Shown one piece after another: positions 33,701 to 47,400 of a stretch of DNA of 64,000 nt. The position numbers and the translations under genes are program-made. The DNA comes from Whitmania pigra (lineage: Eukaryota; Annelida; Clitellata; Hirudinida; Haemopidae). The stretch lies in NCBI GenBank assembly GCA_021613335.1, contig JAJTWR010000260.1, positions 2,165,001 through 2,229,000 of the forward strand, written 5' to 3'. The stretch's first letter is position 1; the number at the start of each line of letters is the position of its first letter. The notes beneath the pieces were generated by a model, which saw only the letters and a list, made by a program, of their open reading frames with translations, ran no database searches and had not been told where the DNA came from.

Positions 33701-36700
33701 TTGGATCCTGGATTTTTCAACCTGCAGATCATAAAGCATTTGATTCACTTTCGCTTATAAAGGATGTTTTTTATGAAAAAAGTGATTGCTTTTTCATTAA
33801 AATGTCTTAATAAGTTGAAAAACACATGATCACAAATGTTTTTTTCAGGTCTCTCATCATTGCTTTCTATTGAAGTAACAATACCAAGCTTTGAATTCCA
33901 TTATATGGAGAATAAAGCATTGCAGGCTTTTTCTGGATGCATTACTTCCATTCTTGCTCTCATGCTCAGTTGTGGTAGATTTATTTAAGATTTTTGATTT
34001 GATTAATCTTAGTTTTAATTAACCTGACGCAACAAATTATTGAAACAAATAGAGAATGAGAAACAATTTCTTTTGCCTTTGCTTTATGGCCCATTGGACT
34101 TGACTGAGCTCAGCTATGGATCAAACTTTTTTTCTGATTCATCAAAGCCTTTGCCTAAGGAAAGTTTAGGTGATTTAATAACTATTTCATGTCAGATCAA
34201 CAAGGATTCTATGCTCACTGGAGGTATGTCACTAACAAATTTTGTTTAATAAATATGGTTAAACAATTATATAATTATCTTTTTAATAAATGTTTAAGTT
34301 TATCAAGGAATTTTCATTAAAATTCTTGGAATATCTGTTTTGCTTGACCCTATCCTTTATGACTGGCTGGCATACTTTCCCAAGCCGTTATCCAGAAGCG
34401 TGGAAGAAAGCATCATGCTAGATGCTGAGGTTTTACTCGCTACTGACCCTCTAAATTCTTCATGTTTTGGTATGATATCTTGATCTTTTAGAGTTATTTT
34501 AAAAAAATGACAAACATTTCTTACACTAAATAAAATGAAAATTTCTACTTCAAAGTATTTTTTCATGTTAAGGGGAAGCTTGACATTTAATTTTGATTAC
34601 TTGTATTTGTTATTTGTTTTTCAGGTTCTGAATCTGGTAGTCATAATATGGAACAAGCAACTAGTTTTAATGATAGCAAATTGCCATTGAGTGACAGTTA
34701 CTTTACTACAATTTACCATCTGTTAAAATCTCTTGAAGTTGAGGTGCTTACAAATACTTATAATTTATTTCATATTCTTATTGATTTGTGCTAGGTGCAC
34801 CTGAGTAGAAAGATTGATCGCCAATCTTACCTGACAATTTCCATTTATTTAGGCTTAGCTAGCCATGGGGTTAAGGCTTTAACTGTTGCAGCTGTTAATT
34901 AGTTTATTTCCTGGCTTGTTTTAATTAGTTTCTATCACTTATGTTAAATGTATTTCTTATTCTACTTATCGTTAAAGTTCATTTAAATTACACTTCAGAT
35001 TAAAATTGGAAACAGTTGCCTCTTGATGCCTTCCCAATACATATATTCAACTTCACCAACAGTGAATATACCTGTTATGCTTCGTTCCCTGTACAATTCT
35101 GGTAGTTTGCCAGAGGTTTTTGTGATTGTATTCCCAAAAATTGACATTATGAGCATGGGTTCATCAATCCTTGTTTCACCTCCACCTATCCCTATAAAAA
35201 CTCCTTCTGCAGCAGGTGAATTTATTATTGTTTTTGGAATAAAATAATTAATTATATGTAACATCGCATTTGATGAATTTGTTTCTATTATTGTGGAAAA
35301 ATTTTCTGGCTTCATTTAATAATCAGAAAATTGGCAACCCAGTTTTTGTGTTCTTATTTTATCATATATACTTTATCAAATCTTCATCTAGCTCTTGATC
35401 AGCAGTAATTACTAACTAATAGTAATTGTCACTCACTTTTTGAGTAAGCCCACTTACCTGTTATCAGTTACCTAATAGTTTAGCTTTCTTGTCTTAGATC
35501 TGTGTTGTAGGTGCCCTTAAAAATTACTATTTTGGACAAATGCATTATTATTGACATATTTACCATCACAAAATTTTGGATTGTTGGTTGCTATCATTGA
35601 CATTTCTTTCAATCTTTTGGTTTTGATACCATACATCATTTTGCTTGGTCTGGCTTTGTAAATGTCTAAGCAGTTTTTGATCTGATAGATGCATAACATT
35701 CATAAACACTTTTATGTTAGCTCAACTAAACTCAACTTGCAATATTTGATATTTTATGTAATGTTATATTATTATTATGAGAACCCATAGTAATAAATAC
35801 CTACTTATATTTCAATATATTAAATTTTCATGTCTTTTATTTAATCAGGAGAAAAATTACCTTGGAAATTGATACTTAGTTCTATGAGCATGTACAGTCT
35901 TCATGGTTCTGGGATGGTGATTTCATTTATGGATTCACTGACAATTTGCTCAACGCTTGCACTAAATTTAGGGCCTTTAGAAACAAACCATGCATCTGAT
36001 AGGGTTATGTATCACAAGTCATTATGTTTGCATTGTGATACTGATCTTGCCTATTTATCTCTGTGTTCTAAACAAGTCTGTTTTTTAAATTATTCCCATT
36101 CCATTTATTGATGATATGAATTGTAATCATGCCTTGGTTCTTTTACCAGATAGCTTTATTTGAAGATTTATCAAATAAATTGGGTACAGCAATGAAAGAT
36201 AATGTCGAAACTTTTAATTGTTTAGTCAGCCTGCTAAATATTAAAAGATCTTCCATAAGGCATAATTTCAGTTTGGCTAACCTAAATCAAAGTTATCAGG
36301 ATATTGCTAACTTGTCAGAAGGCTTGTCAGATGATCTGTCATTTCATATTAAAGATGAACAAACTCCTGTGCAAGACAAAGTATCTGTGTGGCTTCAGTT
36401 TACAATCAGTAAATTAATTTTGGAAATTCCTCATCTTGAACAGTTTCAGAGAGAATCAGGTATTAAAGTAAAATACTTTTTTATTTTTATTTTTTTTTTG
36501 CATCTTTTCAGGTTCTTGAATGTTTTTTAATTCTGAGATGTTCATCTGCATACATTTGATGGACCATGCTTTCAATTGTTATTCAGCTTAATATTGGGTC
36601 ATTCCGCATCAAATAAACACAACATCTGGCAGCACCATCTTCGATTTAGCTGAAATTTGGCACATTTGTTAACCTGCATGAGTAAATTAAAAAAACAAAT

Positions 36701-39700
36701 TTTTTAGATTTTTAAAGTTAAAATTAAAATTATCTGAATAGCTTTCCCAAATAGAGCATTCAAATACCTTTAATTATAAGTATATTATTTGTAATTATTA
36801 TTTAATGTGCTCTAGAACTAAACTTACAGCTTCTCAACCATTGGAGGTGTTGGCATTTGGTCAGAGTTCAACGACCCATATTTTGAACACAGATCAACCG
36901 AAAAATCTAAAATTTAAGTTTTTTTAAATTTACTCACATAGATTAACAAATGTGCATAATTTCAACAAAATCCAAGATGGTGATGTTAGATGTTGTGTTG
37001 ATTTAATGTGGAATGACCCTATTGAAATAACAATAGATTATTAGACTATATAATTACTATTTCTTTGCCTCATTTATATTTTGGTTAATAGCTAAAAATT
37101 GAAATATTTGGTCAGTATCAGTATTATATCAATATTCAATTTGCCACTGTTGGGTAAAAATAATTTTTGGGATGATTTGAAATAAAAATCAATTGTAGAA
37201 GTATTTTAAAAATCACCAAATCAAAATCGTAGTACTTGGATGCATATGTGATAAATTTTACTAAAAGTATAAACTAAATTATTTAGTCACTGAATCGATG
37301 TTTATTAATTTCTTAAAGTAAAAGTTTTTCAAAAATTCAAATAAGACAATCTTTATGGTGGTGTAAGTCCAATCAAAGGACCTCAAGGCCACTGATTGAA
37401 ATATTGAATCATTTAGTCTCTTGACTCAAGGATTTTCAATAACTATTTTCCTAAATTTTTTTTTAAAACTCCACCCTTTTTTAAAAATCTCTGACAGGGA
37501 TCATCAGAGGAGTTTCCCCGTCTTAAAAAGTTTCAGCCCTTCTGTTTTAGTGCTGGCTATGACTACTAAAGCTCGCAATGGCTTCTTCATGTCGCTCACT
37601 ACCTGCTTTGCACTGACAAACTTTGACTGTGTGAGGCTCTCTTTGGCCTATTTATGTCGAGCACATTTGCCCCAGTTGCCTACAGCGGTCGTGGAAGCTC
37701 TCAGTGGCTTCTTCATACTGTGAACTTAATAAATGCAAACTGGGCCTAACAATTTCTTTGTAGCACCGGCCAGAGATAGAAATTTTTAGGACTCGTCAGC
37801 AGGCTTTTGTGATTTGGTTGCGGTTGGCCAAATTTCTTCCGACAATATCGTGTCAAAGGATTTGGCCCCGTTGTTCAGTGGATCATTGACACCAAAGACT
37901 GACAGCTTTCTGTGGCTTTGCTGAAGTGGCTTTTTAAGACTTTCTCTGGCTCCTCATGTGCTAGGTCCAGAATGATGCCGGTTCTGCTGCCTCATACATT
38001 CTTGTCATAGCCTTTGTTCTCTCTCTGCTAGACAATCCAATCTTGGTGAGGAATGCTTCCAGGTCCATCGCCAGATCTGCTTATCTTTCACTGCTTTGTG
38101 ATCATGCGCGAATTTGCTTTGGAGACAACTGTTTTTGTGGCAACACACACTTCTTGAAGGACCTGGTTGTGCTGCCACATGTACCGACCATTGGCAAGGG
38201 TGTACATGCAAGAGCATGTGATGCAGTGTCTTGCACAGAGCCTGCACTTGGTGTATTCTGAAACATTAAGTTATATAATAGTTGTGATAATTATTATAAA
38301 AACTTATTATAATCCAAAACACTGAACTATCTTATAATTCTCATATAATACAATATTTCTACAAATTGTCCCTGATTGTACACTAGTCTTATCACAAAGG
38401 CAAGTTGGAGCAGAGATATTTTCCACATATTGCTCCAGGTAAGGGATCATTGAATCATGTCTTCCCAGTTTGTCCACTTACTCTGCTGTGATTGCTGAAC
38501 TGCCCTTGTCAGTTGGTCTTGTTCTACTTTTCGCCTCCTTTCCTAGCTAATCGACTATGACTGATGAGCTCGCCTGGGACCATTTTTGCAGGTGGTTCCA
38601 TGAGGTCTGTCTGGGTAGGACCTCTCAACTCTTCGATCCTCTTCAGCTCGGCTACTGATTCTTAGATCTCGTTCTGTGCTCGGAATTTCCTTCCAGATCT
38701 GAGCAATGGCTTGATTTCGCGGTTCCGCGTGCTGTCTGCGGAGTTGTTGATCATCCACTTTGTTCTTATTTTGGAGGGTTTGTACTGTCCAACGACCTTG
38801 GTGATAGTTGCAGGCTCGTGCTTCTACTGTAGAGGGCAACTGCTAATAGTACTGGAGGTGGTCTTAGCCATTTTCTGGTGTTTCCCAGTTTCTCGACCAC
38901 TGACAAACCAATCTCATAGATGGTTAACGGCTAGAGCACTCTTGGAAGGAGCACAAATTGGAGTAACCACACTTTGAAATGCACTTGCAGTGATTCTGCC
39001 TCGATCGCTTGTAATCCCTTGATGGTCTGTTGAAGTACGGCGTCCCTCATACTTCTGTCGGCGAGAGATTCGTCAAAAACCATTCCAAGAATTTTCACCA
39101 GCTCTTCGGATACTGTGGGGATTCGCTGTTCCAACACATTGAAGAAAACATCCTTGCGAATTTTTTTCCTGACCAGGGAGAGACCTCTGGATTTCGCATT
39201 CGGCTAACCTGTACGTACTTGAAGTACTGACAAAATGCATGATAACCACCACTGAAGTCGGACCAAGCTAGAGTTATGTAGACCTTATTCTCGCTGACTT
39301 GTGCTGAAAGCTCTCACTTCGGTTGAGTAGTAGGTACTGTCCCGACTTGACTGGAAAACTCCGTTGAGATACTTGGCTGGCTTATGAAACCACACCAACT
39401 TGATGGGAGGCTTTGCTGCTCTCTGATTGGCTGGCTAATGAAGCAACTTGGCCATTGGCTAATTTTGACTAGCTTCGCTTTTATACTAGCATGGCGATAA
39501 GTGCTGGCCTTGAAGGTGGCTCCTAAACGACTCGCTTGTTATGCCTGTCGGGATGAGGGAGATCAATTGCAATCTCTCTTGGACAATATCCAATGAGAAG
39601 CCACTTCTGCAGCTCTGGACATGTCTGCCAAGGGCTTTGATTTAACTTTTTTCTAACTTTTTTGCTGGTGAGACCAATTTCTCTTCAGAAGGTGTAGGTG

Positions 39701-42700
39701 GATTGGCTGACCATACTTCTTGCTCCGACCTTGAAGGCAAAGAACCAGACTTTATAATCTTTTTGCTGTAGATCCATTGTCAACTCCATGTATTTCTCTT
39801 GCTTCAGAGTTTTGCTTTGTCTGATCCTGTCTTCCCATAGCACCATCAGTTCCACCAGTACAAACATGTCTGCCTTTGTTAATAACAATACCACATCCAG
39901 CCTCTTGTCGCTTTCAGCCAACACCTGGGGATAGTGCCTCAAACCTTCCACATTGGCCGCAATTTTCCAATCATTGGCGTTTTCAAGGATATGTCTCCTT
40001 CTGGCTCTGCATCTGCTCCTTGTGAACTGGGAGAAGCCCTCATGTAGGAAGTAAGCACTTCCCTGGGAACAGATTCTTGAGCATTGGCGCTGGAGCAAGC
40101 AGCCTTTATCACATGGAAGGAAATTGCCATGAGGAGGACCTGGTTGTTGCGCCAAGTGAAGTGGCCATGAGCAAGTACATAACTGCAGCTGGACAGGACA
40201 TGTCTGGGAGTTTGTCTCTCTACAGGGTGCATTTGGCGTCCTGGGTGATTTTCCACCTCTGCAGGCTGTGGCATGAGGGCAGTACATCATCAATTGAGCG
40301 GACATCAAGGGCCATTCTGAATGGAGACATGTCCCACATTTCCTTCCATGTGATCAGTTTCTGCATGATGTCCTCCCATGTGGTCCATTGTCCCACTTGG
40401 GCCTGCTGTACTGCCTTTGAGATTCTTTCGCTCTCTATCTTTCTTGCAGTACTAGCGAGGCTATAACTGGAGCACTTGCTTTGGACCTTCTTGTGAAGTG
40501 ATTCCTGTCGACGCTTTGGCAGTCATGCTGGATTTGGCCCCTTATCTCTTCAAACTTCAAGGCTTCTGCTTTTCTGATTCTCTCTTGGGCCTTGAGTTTT
40601 CTTTCATCTGAGCATTGGGTTGATTTCGTGGATATTTGGATCCATGGAATTGCTGATCATAATCTGCGTTCTGATCTTCCCCACTTTGTATTCCTTGGCA
40701 ATGGATCTCAGTGGCAACCACAGCCGTGCACTTTTGTTATACAGAACAATCAAGGATAAGCCTGGAGGAAACCCCGGCCATACTCTGATTCTGCCAATTC
40801 ACGTGTTCTTCCAATACAGTAAGAATTCTTTGGTCTGCTATGAAGAACAGGCACAAGCAGGCACAATAAAAAGTACAATAAAGTACAATAAAAATTGCAG
40901 ATTGGGGCATTTTAACTCTGCAGCAAAGGAGTTGTGCATTATGTCAAAGTGTCTATGTTAAACCAAAGGGAATGTTGATGATGTGATATGTTATTAAAAT
41001 GAATAACTGTTAACAGACATTAATGAATTATATGATCACTTTTGTTTTTTGTTAGATATTAATATATTTTGTTTTTATAACAGTTCTTGAATGTGAAATT
41101 ATTGACATAGCAAATTCATTGGATATCTCTGGATCTCATATAAATTTCAAATCAAAAATCAATTCCATTTCTATAAAAGAAATATTTGGGTAAGTGGTTT
41201 CTAATTGTTCCTGATGTTTCATGCCTCTAACAAATTTGTTCTTTTAAGTCAACGTGAGCTGATCCTTATGGTGACTGAAGTCTGCTTACCTCAACATCTT
41301 ATGTTTGCTTTAGCTTCCAAAGTATCCTCTAAAGGGAATTCTTCTCATATTGGAAATGCTTGTCATGCATCTTCAGCATCAAAAGAAACAGAATTTTTGA
41401 ATTTTAGTTTTACAAGAATACATGAAAATTCTTTGTTTAATCGATTTGTAAAAGATTGCAAAAACAAAAGGCTAAAATTGTCCCCACAAAATCTGACAAA
41501 TGGGAATATGAGCAACTTAGATGAAGTTTGCATAATACTACAGCCATTTGTTACATTTTTTGATTTTGAGTCATTGTTAGCCCTAACTAATTTCATTGAA
41601 ATATTGAGTGATTTTGCAAATTTATTTGGAGGTGCTTCAAGGTTTGCTTGATTGATTTGTATGAGCTCATTAGTGCTTTATTTAGCAATTATAAATTATT
41701 TCTGCAGCCCTTCAGCAAGAAATATTGAAGCTACTTTCATTACTTCAGAGCTTCCCTTAATACATCTTAGCATAAAGTGTTTTTATGCCTTTTTTCATGA
41801 AACACATAATGGGTCTAATTTTTCAACTGATGAAGAAAATGTTGAAGACACTCTTGTTGTATATGTTGATTATTTTGAAATTGTTCCTTATGCTGACAAT
41901 CCTCTTCCAAGACTGGTGATTGATAGGAATCTCTATGCAAAAGTGATTCAACTTGACGAATTTGGACCTACACCAGGATGTTTATTAGAAAACCGCCAGT
42001 ATCAGGCTCTTGTGCAGGGATTAACATTTGCTTCTACAAGTTGGAAAAACATTCTTAAAGAATCCAAATTTAAGTCTGATTTGTTGGTTTCAAGTGATGT
42101 ACAAAACCCAGCCCTTGAGTGGAATTCTAATCTGAGGTATAAGAATTTTAATTTACTCATTATTACTAAGTTTTTCAAGATCAGATAATTTTGCTGTTTT
42201 TTTTAGATCCAGTAATTTTTTTTATGTTGGCTTGCTTACATCAGCTGTCAGCATCCAAATCATTTTTGCACCTGCCATTGTTTGTCATAAAACTACACAT
42301 TCAGAAAAGGTTTATCACATTTTAATTTTAAAATTTTAAATTTTTGCTGCTATTTTATGTTATGTATTTTTGTCCAGAAATTAGTGTGTGGTTATTCAAT
42401 GGAAATCAACCTGACATCAGAATTGGAGATATCTCTTACAATATCTCGGATAAGTCTACTTGTTGGGTTAGCCAATGGAGCAATTGAGCTGTCCTCCAAA
42501 TATAAAAATGGTTTTGGAATTGGGATGAAAGGAATTGCTTCCCATAAATTGCCAAAAACTTCACCAGTTTTTTCTATGGTTCCATTTGATTTACTTGTGA
42601 CTGGAATTCGATTGAATGCAGCCTTTATGCAAGAAAATCTTAAGTGTGCCAACTCACAAAAGAAATATAAAAATTTCTCAGAACTTACTGTAAGACCAAT

Positions 42701-44459
42701 CTTATGTTGCCTTGTATCTCAACCATATTTCATATTCAAATATGATGATATGAAAATGTCAAAACTTGAGGTGTCATGTTATGATGCGAGCATCAAGTCT
42801 GGCAACCCAACATCTCCAAATAATATCAGATTTGTGAATGTTTGTCCAAGTTATTCAGATTTTGTAGATTTTATGTTAGAAACAAAGCAAGGAAAGCCTG
42901 ATGATACCACGGGGGTTCTTTCTTCATTATTCACCTGCACAATTTTGAATTATCTCTGTGATGAAGGTTATAAATAACATTGTTTTGATTAATTTTTGTG
43001 TTTCTAAATTAAGTGTTTAATTTTACTTAAGTGTTGGTTACATTCTGATTTTAATGGAATAACTTTCTATGAAATGATTTTTTATGATTATTTATGATTA
43101 AAAATTGTTTGATGTTATTTGGAGATAATACAAGTATCATTAGTATCATGCCTTGACCTTGTCAAGTGTGCATTTTTTTATTAATGTTGGATTAATGGAT
43201 TTCAGCTGAAATTGTTGTTAAAATTGAAAGGCCTGTGAAAATTTCTTATACTAAAAATCATCATGAAATGCTTTCTACTTTTATTTCTGAGCTGTGGGAT
43301 TGTTTGGAAGTTTCCAAGCATAAGCATGACAAAATTCCAACACTAGAACATACTGGTTAGTTATTTGCTTTTTCAGTGAGTATAAGATTTTCATTTTTCC
43401 AATTAAAAAACATTTAAATATTTGTCATCAGATGCTCTGAACATTTACAATAGCCTGAAATGGTTGAAAAGTGCTTCTTGTACTGTTGGTCAGCTTGTAT
43501 TGCAATGGATAATAGAACTAGAAGAAAGCAAAGCAGCATTGATGCTTTCAATGAAAAACCTTAATTTTGATATCGTTCCACAAAGTTAGTTGTTTTCAAT
43601 AATGAATTTTTTGGAATTTTGTTGAATTTAAAAGCTTATAAAACAAAAACTAGAAAACAAATTCAAATGAAACTTAGCATATATTTAGACAATGATAGTA
43701 TGAATAAATTGACAAGTTTTATTAATTAAATATGCTTAGTTTTCAAAATATTTAATTTAAAACAATGGAATTTTTCAAAACAATTTACAGTTTCTGAGTC
43801 ACATTCCTCAAGAATAGTAAATCACGAAACATTCCATTTTATATTATTTGGTAGCTTGTAGTTAGGTAAACAAATCTACCATAAATCATTGCTTTACCAC
43901 ATTTACAATGACAGCTATAATGAAGTAAGTGTGTCTGACTTTCGAAAAATCAACATTTTTCTAAATAAGTTTATTTTATTATGGAGTAAAGTACTTTTTT
44001 TTTTAATTTTTGATATATTGCAAAGCAATCTTAGGTTTATGGAAAAAATAATTAAAAAAATTTTTTTTGACCACCTTTTCGAGATAAATAGCACTAAATA
44101 TTGCGACATTTTGAATTTTTGCAAAATTTAAAAGCATATAATACATAAACTACCAAATGTATTTCAATGAATCTCATCACATATTTAGACCATGACAATA
44201 TAAACAAATTGAAACAATATTATTGATTAAATATTTTTAATTTTCTAAATATTTAATTTCAAAAAGTGATTAACTTAATTGTTGTTGTTGTTATTATTAT
44301 TATTATTATTATATAATATATATATACTATTATTACAACATTATTATATAATATAATATATAATAATAATAATTATTATTATTATGTTAGTATTATTATA
44401 ATAATAATAATAATAATAATAATGTAAAGATACAACAATAATAATTATAGTAATGATAA

Positions 44460-44490
<31 letters not shown>

Positions 44491-47400
44491 AATAATAATA
44501 ATAATATAATTATTATTGTTGTATCTTTACTGCTATGTTAGTTTATTGGTTTAAATAACTATAGGAAGTATGACTAGCTAGTAGAGGAATGTCTAACCTA
44601 ACAAACCATTACTTAGAGCTACCAATGAAAGATGTTGCATTATAATAAAAGTAATTATATAACAATTAACCTAATTATTGTACCACTACAACAATTATCA
44701 TTAACATCATTATCATCACTATCAATGTTATTATTTTGAATATATAAATATTATAAAATTTATTTCTCATTTTGGTGTTAAGTCAACTGTAATGCAAGTC
44801 GGTGTGCAAGTTGGTTCAGAGGGTGTGCATGCAAACAACAGCAAAAGCAACAGTTGTTAAGTTATGTGTTGTGTTCATGACCCAGCTTGCACTGCCAAAG
44901 CGTCCCTTGGATCTGGTGCTATACAAATGGTTGAGCGCCCTTGATACTAACACTTATGGTGCTATAAAAATAAACACAACAAAAAAAGTCATAGAGAGTC
45001 AGGTTTCCATGTTTTAGGAATCTCCTTAAACGAGCTTTTACTTAATTTTTATAATTGCAGATGTGAAAAAAATGTCTTCCAATGCCATATTGACAAATTT
45101 AGCCTTAAAGGTTTCAACAAAAGAGCAGATGTTTCGGATATTTGGCCCCAGTACAATCAAGGCACAGCTAGTTCTACATTCATATGAAATTTCACAAATG
45201 CCTAGGAATCCAAATTGTTTATTTATTCCATCTATCGATGTACATCTTTGCTCCGAAATAATAATTTTGCAGTTCTCTAAAGATTCCATAAGCTGCTTGA
45301 ATGAAATTCTGAGGCACTTGTCATTTGGAACTGGAGATGATAGTAGTGATGTTAGATGGAAATTATGTTCAATTGATATTAATTTGTAATTGTTAATAAA
45401 TGTTATTTATGTTGGCAGGGTTATTCATCTGAGCCATCAGATATATCTATAATTGAGAGATATAGTTTACTAAACATAGAATATGAAAATGACCTGAAAT
45501 CCAGTTTATTATCCTTTGTCCACAGAGAGGGTACTTCATTTTTCATTCATTTTATCTTATTTGACTTTATATGCCTGTATTTGTTTTAGTTTTAATTTGC
45601 ATAATTTATTCTTTCAAGATTGTGGAGTGCCTGCCTGTGGAGAAATAACATTTCAAACAGACATCCATTGCTCAGCAATGACATGGAAGTACCATGAACC
45701 TAGAATCATAAGCAAACTAGCTGTGATTCCAATTCCATTTCAAATTAATGAAAGTTTTATCAAAAATGCCAATAAAGAATTTGAGGGGGTATTTGATTTT
45801 GTATAGGATTGTAATTGAAATTAGTTAAGGGCTATTTCCAAATGACTTTGTGAAAAAGTTAATCAATTATTAGTTGCAAGTTATTCTGGTACAATCACAT
45901 AATTTTGGATACAGTAATTTAAACATATTTCCCACTTCTTTAGATTTCTTGCATTTTGCAATATTCGTTGGATGATGGTATGAACTTTATGAATTATACT
46001 ACATTTGAAGTTGGAAGAAATGTTTTTGTTGAAATATCGCTGCCTTCGACCAGTGATTCATGCTTGGTAGCTTCCTGTTTATGGAAAGTACTACTAATTA
46101 AGGATGCTGGAAATCACTACCAGAATGAAACCATTGATGAGTTACAAAGGTGAGTTAGTATATTAGACTATTGATTTTGTATAGGTGGTTAATATTTTGA
46201 AACATTTATTAGGAACAGAAACTTTTTATCTCCTTTGATATTAGCTTCATGTCTCAGAATCGATTCAAAAATTATTCCTCACTTAATTCCTACAATGACA
46301 TTGACTGTTTCCTCAGAAAAACTTGAAGCAATTTTAAATTATTCCAAACACAATAAGTCTGGGGAAAAATCAGGTTATCTGAAAAACATTTTGGAAAAAA
46401 ATAGAGTGCTTTGCAAAAAACTTGGCCCAGTTAAATATTTTGACAATAACTTTTTACATAGAGAATCTTAATAGGCCATTTTTTCACACAATTTACTGAA
46501 ACATGTTAGATTCACATACATATGGAATTTATTTATTGAACTCAGACAAATATTTCATGCAATTTCCAGGGAAAACTGGAAATACCCAAAGTTACGTGTA
46601 GGAACAAGAAACACTAAGGAGCATAAATTTTCATTTTTATTAAAATCCAACCTTCAAATTATTATTTATATGAAAGCCAATAATGTATCATATATACTTT
46701 CTTAGTAATTAACTCTTGAACTCTATTTTTTAATGAATCTAGGAAATGTTTCAAGCTCTTTTCATCCAGTTCTTTCCAGGCCTTATTCAGAAGCATCTTT
46801 CAATTCCTGAACAATGAAATGCTGCTTTCAGTTGGAGTACACCTTCCTAGCAGGCAGTACCCACATGTTTTCAATGGGGTGCAAGTATGGGGAGCGAGCT
46901 GGCCACTTCAGAACCTTCATAATTTGTCACACAGCAGAAAGCTTTGATACTAGACCAGTTTTTCAGCTTTATTTTTGTGAGTTCTGCTTCTCCTCCACAA
47001 AGATGAGTTCATATGAACCATGAGAGGAAATGGTAGGAGCCATCACCAGTCACCTCTGAAATTCTTTTTAAAAAATATTTTTGGGGCCTTCTGATATCAC
47101 GCCAATAATATTTATAACCATCTGGACCATCCAAATTTAATTTCTTTTCATCTGAAAAAAATAAGTCCCAGCTCATCTCTGAACTCACCATCTCTTTCGT
47201 CCAGTTTAGCTGGATCTTCTTGTGAGCCTCCATTTGAAGTGGCTTGTGCTGATGCTTAACGAACTTTAGAAAACTACTCTTCTGAAGGCAATTGAATATG
47301 GTCCATCCACTAACTTCCAAATTTAACTTATTTTTTAGGTCTTTTGTTGAGATAACCCCTTGGAAGCTTCACAGAGAGAAACAACTTGTTTCTTATGTTC

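Noticed and set aside
38711..40961. Plus-strand open frames at 38,711-38,977, 40,077-40,466 and 40,620-40,961
   Set aside because: They are antisense shadows of the minus-strand retroelement remnants, where the recognisable motifs lie.
45351..45389. In-frame continuation of VPS13B exon 25 to a stop at 45,389
   Set aside because: The donor AGTGAT|GTTAGA and acceptor GGCAG|GGTTAT keep the frame into exon 26, so the stop is intronic.
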